A stretch of DNA of 64,000 nucleotides from the NCBI GenBank assembly GCA_029204225.1, contig CM055099.1:59751510-59815509 (forward strand). Direction: 5' to 3'. Within the stretch, counting starts at the first letter, position 1. The number at the start of each line of letters is the position of its first letter. The notes below the pieces were generated by a model. That model saw only the letters and a program-made list of their open reading frames with translations. It was not told where the DNA came from and ran no database searches. Source of the stretch: Diphasiastrum complanatum (Eukaryota; Streptophyta; Lycopodiopsida; Lycopodiales; Lycopodiaceae). Made by a program: the position numbers and the translations under genes. Below are positions 47,431-56,184 of this stretch, piece after piece.

Positions 47431-48535
47431 GTTGGTGAGCTTTGTTCAATGTCAAAGTCACAAAGGTTGTCTTATTCTAGATCTAGCTCAAGATCTAAGA
47501 TGCCTTTTCATTTGTTACATTTGGATGTGCATTGTACTAGTTCTTTGAGTAATGGAGGAGCGAAGATGTTTGTGACTTGCATTGATGACTTTAGTAGATA
47601 TTGTTGGACTGATCTTCTAAAGAGTCAGGATTTCATATTTGATGCTTTCTCAAGTTCAAGAATGTTGTGGAGAGTCAATTCAACACAAAGATCAAGTGCT
47701 TAAAGTTGGCAAATGATGATCTCTCAAAAAGTTCAAAGAGGTTTGTGTGGCACATGGGATCAAGAGGGAGCTTTCAAACTCAAAGGTTCTACATAGTGTG
47801 GAAGAGAAGAAGATCAAACTTTTTGAAAGAGCTAAATTTATGAGGGTGAATGCAAATCTTCCTAAGTCGTTTTGGGGTGAAGTTTTGATTTGTGCTAACT
47901 TTGTTTGCAATAGGTACTCAAATGAAGACTTGGATGGTAAGAGTTCATTTGAGATTCTTTTTAGTAAGAAGCCAAGGATGGAGCATTTGAAGATCTTTGG
48001 TGGTGCTTGCTATGTAAACTCATATTTTGAATTCTTGAAGAGAATATTTGTTGGCTATAGTGAATTAAGGAAAGCTTAGAGGGTTTACATTCCTAAGTAA
48101 AAGAAAGTTCACATTTCTAAGGATGTTGTCTTTGAAGAGGAGAATGTGGATAAGCTTGATGTTGTTGATGTTGATCAATCTAACATTTTTTATGGCGATG
48201 AAGAAAGACAAAAGCCATCTAGGCTTACATATGATGAGAATGGTAAGCAAGTTGAAGGTACAAACTTTGCTTTACTCACATGTTTTGGTTCATCTTCTTG
48301 TCTAGATGATGCTATGCAAGAGGATGGTGGTTTTCATGGAATGGATGAAATTGATGGATCTAGAAAAGTATTTTTGTTCAATGGCTTTGATGATCAAGTG
48401 GAAGATCAAGAGGTTGATCTCAAAGGGCTTCAACAACACAAAAGAAAAGGTGGTATTTTTGGAGCTAGTCAAGAGCATCAAAGAAAAATCAAGTGGCAAA
48501 TATACTTTGGATATGTTTTTACAGGTTATTGAAGA
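47431..48535 (+). pseudogene. Ty1/copia integrase relic H
   Basis: The plus strand gives a copia integrase core: MPFHLLHLDVHCTSSLSNGG with the first aspartate, then TCIDDFSRYCWTDLL. The second aspartate region (T-D-N-G-G-E-F in the family) is eroded to LANDDLS after a frameshift. It resumes VEEKKIKLFERAKFMRVNAN and LPKSFWGEVLICANFVCNR, then KPRMEHLKIFGGACYV. The glutamate position reads V-E-E-K in place of A-E-R-K. A TAG near 48078 and a long acidic linker follow (DVVFEEENVDKLDVVDVDQS). No reverse transcriptase follows, so the element is truncated. Confidence 0.85.
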
Positions 48536-48804
48536 CTCAAGTAAGGTAAAGGGATCAAAAAATAAGTGTTGTTCAAGTTTATTTACTTGTTCTATTTCAT
48601 GTTTGAGCAATTTCATGTGAATTTGTGCAAATTGTCAAGATATGGTGAAACTGGCTACATTGTTTTGCATCATTTTGATGATGGAGTTGTACTAGCATTC
48701 TTGGCTGGTTCCAATTTTAGCCTATGCCGTGAGGAACGTTTCCTCAACGCTCATTCTATTCACGTGCCATTTTCTCTGCTGCACGATGGCTATCCACGTG
48801 GCAG

Positions 48805-49330
48805 TTTATGTGTTGTAGATTTGAAGGAGGATCGTTGTGTAGATTCGTGTTCACGTTGTCTGCGTTTTGGAATGGGTTCGGATTTCCAGATTTGCATTCA
48901 CATTTCTTGCTATTTGAAAGCTACTGGTTGTCGCTGTAGGCTTGTCTGCGTGGGAGGTCTATTTAGCTGACATCTCATTTTCAGATGGCTTCCATGGATT
49001 ATCGTTTATAGGTTTGTGAATAGGCACTTTATCTACTGTAGATTTGAAACATGATCACTGCAAATTCGCGTTCACGTTGCCTACGTTTTGGAAGAGGATT
49101 GGATAATTTCCAGATTGGTGGTCATCTTCTTTGTTGTGTTTGAAGTTGCTGGGTGTCGATTTTCTACATAGGCATTCTATCTACTGTATATTTGAAACAA
49201 GATCGCTATGCAACTTCGACGTTGCCTACGTTTTGGAAGAGGATCGGATTTCCAGATTGGCGTTCATCTTCTTTGCTGTTTGAAAGTTGCTGGGTGTCGC
49301 TGCATGCAGGCTTGAAGCAATTTTCTATGC
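48805..49330 (+). repeat. Three tandem diverged copies of a 140-150 bp unit
   Basis: Copies at about 48810-48950, 49032-49175 and 49182-49320 share gtagatttgaa(a/g), cgttcacgttgcctacgttttggaa, cggatttccagattggcg, catcttctttgctgtttgaa and gttgctgggtgtcgctg. The middle and last copies are adjacent; the first is separated by about 80 bp. The last two are most similar. They may be enhancer-like repeats inside the LTR of copia H. The open frames across them come from the repeat. Confidence 0.8.
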
Positions 49331-50055
49331 GCTGTCAAAACTCAAAACTCAAGATGAAAAAGGGCTGATATTTCTATATACCCTGTCTGATTGGGTTGGC
49401 AACTGCTTCTGTTGCTCGATTAAAGTTTATTTTTGGCGATCCAACTTCTGTTTATGGTCAGCGGCTGGTGCCCACTCTCATTACAGGGAATTGCATCGTT
49501 GTCTAGTTCGGTTTTGAAGCAGCCTCATATGGTGCTTTCAATTGTGTTAGCTATTGTATTATCAGAAGAAGCAGGTAATATTGAAGCGCGTCGTAGATCG
49601 ACAAAAAAATAGGACTATCGACAAACTTCTTTTTGGGGGTTAGTGGATTCCAGTGAGTTTGATCTTCGACCAGGAGGACTAGGTAACATTTTTCGGTTCC
49701 GCGGTATAACACTAGTTAAACATTCTGATGCTCCAAAAATGAAATTTAAAAGCAGCTATATTTCAAGAATTACCAGGTTCATCATTCCAAGAAAGATCTC
49801 GAACAATTGAAAAAGATATTTCTTTTATATAATACAATGTACGTACAAAGGAATATCTTTTGAATTTGGTGCATTCTACAATCTTGCAAACAATATTGCG
49901 TCAAGTTCTATTTGTCGCTCTCTTTGAAGCTTGTGGGCTTCTGAGTAGGTATCGATTACTCAATTTCCATAAGGCTCCAGCTTTAGTTTCAAATATGTTC
50001 CTTCATAAACTGATTGAGCAATGCCATCTGAAATTTTCTGTGTTCGGACAAATTT
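49331..50055. other. No gene recognised; possible end of a copia LTR
   Basis: At about 49665-49715, ggttccgcggtataacactagtt resembles the 3' part of plant copia LTRs, but no partner copy was found. The rest has no recognisable content. Confidence 0.35.
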
Positions 50056-50058
50056 TGA

Positions 50059-50500
50059 CTAGGGATTGGTCCAGCCAAAACGCCTTAGTGAGGGAAGGAC
50101 CCACACTATCCTTACGCGAGTGATCAAAATATGACCGCTTCCAATCCTTGGAGCCCCACTGCTTTTACCCCATACTCCTGGGTCAATGAGGGTTTTCCAA
50201 GCTCTCAGCGATATGACCAATGGGAGATTGTCCTCATCATAGTGCTCACACCAATCCAAGGGCGGCTAGTGTACTATTGATACGTAGTGAATAGACGCCC
50301 TGTGCTACCCAACGATGATCTTCTCGTATGTATACAGTGGTTAGAATGAGAAATCCATGTGCGGTTATCTCTATGGCAATGTCTCCAATACGAACCTGTC
50401 GAGTTGTGATGTCAAATGCTATGACATCTATATTGGCGGGCCCTAAAACATGTAAGACCAAACAGAATCTGTGTGGACCAAAATGTACTCCATTCATGAC
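50059..50500 (-). pseudogene. Unrecognised coding fragment, possibly a host gene piece
   Basis: Two minus-strand frames follow one another with a shift. The first (50497-50246) contains VHFGPHRFCLVLHVLGPANI then DVIAFDITTRQVRIGDIAIE and ends HRWVAQGVYSLRI. The second (50259-50059) has RAWKTLIDPGVWGKSSGAPR. The first resembles the alternating strand pattern of F-box-associated or kelch-like beta-propeller proteins (I-x-x-F-D-I-T-T-R-x-W), but the resemblance is weak. It lies among copia debris and is broken. Confidence 0.3.
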
Positions 50501-50599
50501 GTAGTTCTACGTGTGCACATATGGTAATAATTTAGTTGATGGATTGTATTTCTCTTCTTCATTAGATATGAAATCTTTCTTTGTGAATCCTGCATATAT

Positions 50600-51590
50600 G
50601 GGAAGCACTCTAGAAGCAAGTTTCTCAAATCACATTCCAAACAAAACATGTATTGGATCTTGTACATAACGATCTTTGTGGTCCAATGCCAACTCCGTCC
50701 TTAGGAGATGCAATCTATTTTATCACTTTCATAGATGATTATTCTAAGTGGTCTACAATCATATTCATTAAGCATAAATATGAAGCTTTTGAATGCTTCA
50801 AGAGATTCAAGGCCATGGTTGAGACACAAACGTCTACAAAAGTGAAAGCACTCTGAACTGATGGTGGCGGCGAATACCTTTCTAACGAGATGTTCGACTA
50901 CATGGCTGAATATGGTATTAGAAGATAGTTCACCACTTTCTATTCACCTCAACAGAACGAGATTGCAGAAAGAAAGAACCGAACTCTTCTCAACTCAGCC
51001 AGATCCATGCTACATCAATCACATCTACCTGCGAAGTTTTGGGCAGAAGCTACTGCCATAGCCTGTTACTTACAGAACAGATCCAGCACCAAAGTTGTCA
51101 ACAATAAAACTCCTTATGAAGTTTGGCATGGACACAAGCCCAGTGCAGCCATTTAAAAATCTTTGGTTGTCTATGTTTTGTTCACATTTCTAAACAACTT
51201 AGGAAGAAGCTGGATCATAGGACAAATAAATGTATTTTCATTGACTATCTTGATGAACATAAAGCTTATAAAGTTTATGATCCATCCACCAATGTAGTAT
51301 TTGTCTCTAGGGATGTTATCTTTCAAGAATATACATACTGTGATTTCCATCGATAAACGATGTTATGTCATTTCATCCTATTTTATGTAGCATGGAATCT
51401 TCCAACGATCATGTTTTTTCTATAGAACCTAAGCAGCCGACAATACATGTCATCAAACCAGACCAAGCCAGCTCAAACAGAAAGAAATTCAAGAGGAAGC
51501 ATCATCGCATCTTGGTCAACCAAACGTCCGCAGATCCTCACGGACTCGGACTGTTCCTGAGAGGTGTACTAAAAACAAAAGTTATAGTTT
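50600..51590 (+). pseudogene. Ty1/copia element E, integrase part
   Basis: The plus strand reads LDLVHNDLCGPMPTPSLGDA (first aspartate), ITFIDDYSKW, TDGGGEYLSNEMFDYMAEYG (second), and QNEIAERKNRTLLNSARSML (glutamate), so the catalytic triad is present, although a TGA precedes T-D-G-G-G-E and other stops and shifts follow. It continues LPAKFWAEATAIACYLQNRS and KTPYEVWHGHKPS, then the host-like patch CFVHISKQLRKKLDHRTNKC. It ends at the linker motif RRSSRTRTVPERCTK (51525-51573), where the 8-kb insertion begins. The reverse transcriptase of the same element is at 59621-60262. Confidence 0.9.
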
Positions 51591-51599
51591 TTTTTTTTT

Positions 51600-52089
51600 G
51601 GAATTTTAAAAGTTTTCTAAATTACAATTCTTGTATCGAAAAAAATATTTTTAAAATTATGTTAAAAATTTGAATCAATATTTTTTAAAATTTTAAATTT
51701 TTGAAATCTTTACTTACACCCACGTAAGTTTATTAAATATCTAAACATTAAATAAACGCAAATAAAATTACTTTACAATAATCAAAATTAAATTATTTGT
51801 GATAATATTTAAATCACCCTGAAAAATATATAATTTTTTTTTCATTTTCTATAATTTTTAACAATATTTTCTTTACAAAAAATATTATAAAAAAACATCT
51901 AAAATTAAAATATTGTAAACTTGACAAATCATTATAATTTTAATTTTTGGTAATAATTATCAATGTTAAAATTTTTAAAATATTTCAAATTTTAAATTTT
52001 AAATTGTTAAAAAATAAATTTAAAAATACTAAATCTATAAAAAAGAATTCAAAACACAATAAATCAAAACATATAAACACAATTATTCT
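51600..52089. other. AT-rich left end of the insertion
   Basis: About 490 bp of extremely AT-rich DNA with many aaatttt runs lie between the copia junction and the stop codon of the methyltransferase gene. No coding sequence was found. It probably includes the transposon terminus and the 3' untranslated region. Confidence 0.5.
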
Positions 52090-54900
52090 TTAAAACAAAA
52101 GAGAATTTTCGATGTCATTTACATCTTTTTCTTTTGTTTTTTCTTGAGTAGCCACTGTACTATCAAGTGGCACCTCTTCTACAATTTCCTCGACTACAGT
52201 TACTACATTGTAATCTTGAACCAAGACATCAGCAAATTCTCTTGTGTCGTCTACTTTTCCGCTAGCAGGAGCCTGAGGTTCCTTGGACAAGAGAATTATT
52301 GTATCCTCGGTGTCCAAACTCTTTTCCACCTCAAATAATTCATCTAGCAAAATTGAAAGAGATTTCATTCTCATTTTTTTAAAATCAACTAAATTAGTAT
52401 CTAAATCTACTACAACAACATGTCTGCCTTTCTAAACAGCACATGCGCTCGTAGTGCCGCTACTGCTAAATAAATCTAAGACCCAATCAGTTGGGTGAGA
52501 AAAAATATCAATTAAATGATTAATTAATTGTTGTGGCTTTTGGTAGGGACAAGCCACGGAACCCATCATTGGATTTTTTAATTTCTTTGTCACAACTGGA
52601 TACTGGAACAAGTTTCCAAAACTTGTCAGTCCGGAAGTGTTATAATACGGCATCGAATATTTGCCATCCAAAGAATAATAACCGATGGTTATGTATTCTA
52701 TTTCATTGTAAAGTCGAGCTCCTCCCGAGTTCCTGACATTGGGCTTGTACCTGACATGGAACATTACAAGTAAATTCAATTTAAAATTTTAATTTTAAAA
52801 TAAAAAATTTAAAAAAAAAATTATGAATTAAAATACGAATTGATAATTCAAGAACTTAAGAACTTATCACACAACATTCTCAATTCCCGCATTACAGAAA
52901 GTTAGTAGAGCTTTCTATACTGATGTTGACTGCCAAGAAGAATGAAAAATAACAACTCTCCAAATTGAAGAAGTTGTGAATTCAAGAAAATCCTGCATAA
53001 AACTACGGAATTCAGTGAATTTGAAAGGAGTATCATCATTTAATGATTCCTTCATCTGAAATCCATATGTTGTATCGGCGATGCAGAGTGTATAAGGTCT
53101 TTTTCTTAAAAATTTTGAAATTTCTCTACAATCGCCCTCCTCAACAGAGTAAAAGCATGGTTGATCATCGACACTTTTGGGAAGGTAGGTCTCTAATGGA
53201 TCCTCCTCCGCAATGGTCTCACCCTGTGTCAATCTCTCTCTGTCCCTTTTTTCTGCTTTTTGCCTTCAGAATATGTCTCTTGAATTGCTCTGGATGGACT
53301 TGGTTTTTTTTTGTCTTCGGGAGACTGAAAAGGAAAAAGCTATGCTTAGCAGGAGACAAAAAAATATAAAATAGAATAGGAGACTTAACTTATCAAAAAA
53401 AAAAATTAAATAAAGAAAAAAACTATGCTTAGCATAGGAGACATAGAATATAGAAAAGAAACAATTCATAAGCACCTATGCTAAGCATGGGTGAAATAAA
53501 TACCATGTCTCTAAACAAAATAAAAAATGGACTCAGGGCTTCATTTCGGCTGCTCATAGGATAAAGGCTCTGGCACTCATCGAAATTTTGACATTTTAAC
53601 CCTGTCACAAGGGCTTCTTGAACTTTCATAAATAATTTGTGCCTGCATTTAAAAAATATAATTGTTAAAATTCCAACCAAATTATGAAAATCATTTTATC
53701 AAAAAAGATAACATGAAAATCAAATTATGATTATTACCTCTGAAATTCTTCTCCCATTTCTACAAGAGAAGGTTGACCATCGACAACTCTTGAAAGAACA
53801 CTTATTATTAGTTCTGAAGAGCTAATCCCTTGCATATTCTTCCACTCTGATATTCCCATTTTAGTAGGGATTGGCTTCAGAGTTTGAGTGCTCACAACTT
53901 TTTTTTTGGACTTTGAGGCACCCTGAGCAGGTTGGTCTTTTATTTGAAAAGTTTTCCACTTATCAAAACTTTTATCAACAAGGGCCCACACTTGAAATAA
54001 TAAAAAAATTTAATTGATAAACAATTTAACCAATATTAAAATTGAGTTCAAAATTTTAGTCTGATAAAAACAATTTAAAAATATTATAACATATATTATG
54101 ACCAGAGCATTCCATGACGAGCATAGCCAAACAAAATGAATCTAATAAAGAAAAATCAAAATTTGCAACATCGTTGCATTCGTTGGGATCAACCAAAACA
54201 ACGTGGGCGAAGTCTCAGAAATATTATGAGATCTTTTTTTTTTTGGGATAAGGGACGGCTACGGTTTCATCCTCAACATTTTCAGAGGCCGGCTTTGTGA
54301 TCTGAACAGTGGTAGAAGCGAGTTTGCAAGGTCCAATAGATACACCTTTTGAACTCCGTAATGAATAGACCAAATCTTTTTTCTCAACAATAGTAGCTAA
54401 AACCATTTTTAAGCATTGCTTCATGCTCTGAACAGAAACAAAAATCAAGTTCAAAATATAATGACTAAAAGCTTAAATCTAAAAGTTTAAATAATTTTAT
54501 ATCCAATAACAACTTTGCTAAACATGAAACAAACATGATTAAAAATATATTTTATAATTACTCACCAAAGTAACTAGAGCTTTATCAAAATAGGCTTTGA
54601 TGGCCTCATTCTGACAAAGTCGGATCTTTATCATAGTCTCGTTCAGAATGAATTATCCGTCTCTTTTACAAGTATATTCACAAAACCTTCTTCTTGATCG
54701 TCATCTGGTTGATCAGCAAGCAATCTTTCTTGAACTTTGAATTGCGAGTCTCATCTACCAGGCTTCTCAGCTAAATGAATAAAAAGCTCCAAAAGCTTTG
54801 TGTTGTTGACCCCTTTGGTGAAATAGTACATGAATTTTTTCTTATCTTTTAACGGAATATCTTGAGGTTTCCCCGAAATTTTAAAAGAAATCCTCGACAT
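52090..54900 (-). pseudogene. Spliced beta-class DNA N6-adenine/N4-cytosine methyltransferase gene, inactivated
   Basis: Seven exons join on the minus strand: 54900-54566 (ATG at 54900), 54427-54346, 54213-54103, 53990-53738, 53642-53504, 53325-52871 and 52750-52090 (TAA). Intron phases agree at every junction, which supports the model of about 680 residues. The N-terminal 350 residues are not recognised. The fifth and sixth introns flank the catalytic half. It has RPYTLCIADTTYGFQMKESL (motif IV, D-P-P-Y in the family, here D-T-T-Y), then RVVIFHSSWQ, RLYNEIEYITIGYYS (target-recognition side), and QKPQQLINHLIDIFSHPTDW with LDLFSSSGTTSACAV (motif I, D-x-F-x-G-S-G-T-T). Motif IV before motif I is the beta-class order. 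Damage: TGA and a shift in exon 1, a shift and TAG in exon 6, TAG at 52432-52434. Confidence 0.85.
53326..53503. repeat. Palindromes inside a methyltransferase intron
   Basis: Three copies of the insertion's palindrome occur here: ctatgcttagcaggag near 53339, ctatgcttagcatagg at 53423-53438 and cctatgctaagcatggg at 53475-53491. They fill an intron of the methyltransferase gene whose donor is at 53503 and acceptor at 53326. Confidence 0.85.
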
Positions 54901-55134
54901 TTCGAAAATTATCAAAGACAATTGAAAATCTGCAAAAAAAAAAAGACTTTTTAGGAAAATTTAAAATGCTATCTTAATGAAAATGTTGAAAACTTTAATA
55001 AAATAAGCCATTTTTGTGAAAAAAAAAAATTAAAAAACAAAACTACAAATTCAACATATTTTCTTACTAAAACATCTCAAAAGGATCACTTTTCTGAGAC
55101 AAAGCGTTGTAAAACAAGAAAGTACGAGTAGCAA
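54901..55134. promoter_or_regulatory. Upstream region of the methyltransferase gene
   Basis: The 230 bp before the ATG on the minus strand are AT-rich and lead directly into the palindrome array, so the promoter of this gene should lie here or within the array. No TATA box can be singled out in such AT-rich DNA. Confidence 0.35.
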
Positions 55135-55605
55135 CCTATGCTAAGCATAGGTTGTGGTCGAGTCCTTACTAACAACTTATGCTTAGCATAGGACGGAGGC
55201 GGGATTCTTCAATTCTAACCTCCTTTCGACCTATGCTGAGCATAGCTTTCATCTCTGGTCCTGTTTCAACCTATGCTCAGCATAGGTTAGCAAGCAACTC
55301 GCGCGCTCTTGTCCAACCTATGCTGAGCATAAGATGTCTACGCTATTTGCTTGCTAACCTATGCTAAGCATAGGTTGGAAGAGGAATCCTATGCTGAGCA
55401 TAGGATATGCTAAGCCAAAATCCTATGCTGCGTATAGGATATTACTAAGGACCCGAGCACAACCTATGCTCAGCATAGGTTAAAGGAGAGGACTGGTGCA
55501 GGCACCTATGCTGAGCATAGGTTACCCATGTTGCAAGAAGATGAATACAAATTAAAATATGAATATTTCTAGTGCAAGAATTTATTACCCATGCTAAGCA
55601 TAGAG
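55135..55605. repeat. Array of 11 palindromic CCTATGCTNAGCATAGG sites
   Basis: Sites start at about 55135, 55176, 55230, 55270, 55317, 55358, 55388, 55422, 55463, 55505 and 55588, spaced 30-83 bp (mostly 30-54). Each is a 17-bp dyad with a variable centre (A, G, C or T); several are extended to AACCTATGCTNAGCATAGGTT. Some arms have single changes. Spacer sequences are unrelated, so this is not a satellite but a set of separately conserved sites. Two more lie at 56069-56084 and 56138-56154 just before the transposase ATG, and three in a methyltransferase intron. The position between divergent genes suggests binding sites for an element-encoded dimeric protein. Confidence 0.93.
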
Positions 55606-55799
55606 CAAAGGTAGAAAATGACAATAATCTTACCGTCAAGAAATCTGGAAGCGAGAACGTATGCAAAATCTTATAGAAAGCCGTGACTTGGTCGTAGCGA
55701 TTGCTCTGGCAGCATGTGGGCTTTTGAATTCGCAAATGAAGTGAGTTATGCTTGGACTATGGTCCTTAAATAATTTTTTTTTCGAGACCCTTGTCTCAT

Positions 55800-55916
55800 G
55801 CCAGTCCTCCAGCTTACTTCGGGACCAAGTTGCCGCGACTCACCTCACCCCACGCCGGCCTCGAGTATTAGCCCGGACAGTCCAAACCTAACCCTAACCC
55901 TAACCCTAAACCTAAC
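55800..55916. repeat. GC-rich pocket and telomere-like CCCTAA run
   Basis: Inside the AT-rich insertion, 55800-55883 is GC-rich (ttgccgcgactcacctcacc and following). It is followed at 55884-55916 by aacctaaccctaaccctaac and one plant-type ccctaaa unit. Only four or five units are present. It may be a promoter element (telo-box-like) or a captured telomeric repeat. Confidence 0.75.
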
Positions 55917-56184
55917 TCGAACTCTAAGAATGCTGCCAAACAGTATTTAAGACATGGTAGCCGCCGAAATTTTTTATTAACCAGTTACTTTTTAGGCTTG
56001 TCGCTCATTTGTATTTAGTTGGTTTTTTAGTGTGCATCTATTGAGGTTCGCATAGGTTTTTATTTGTTCTATGACCAGCATAGGTTGCAGTTATGTTTGA
56101 GGAGCACATTTAGTGTGGTGTTAACTATTTGAATGGTTCTATGCTTAGCATAAGAACGTAGTTAAATTTTTTTTTGAGGTTACA

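Noticed and set aside
55135-55605. CRISPR-like array
   Set aside because: The repeats are perfect dyads with short, variable spacers and sit in a eukaryotic element with spliced genes; no cas gene and no constant repeat-spacer period.
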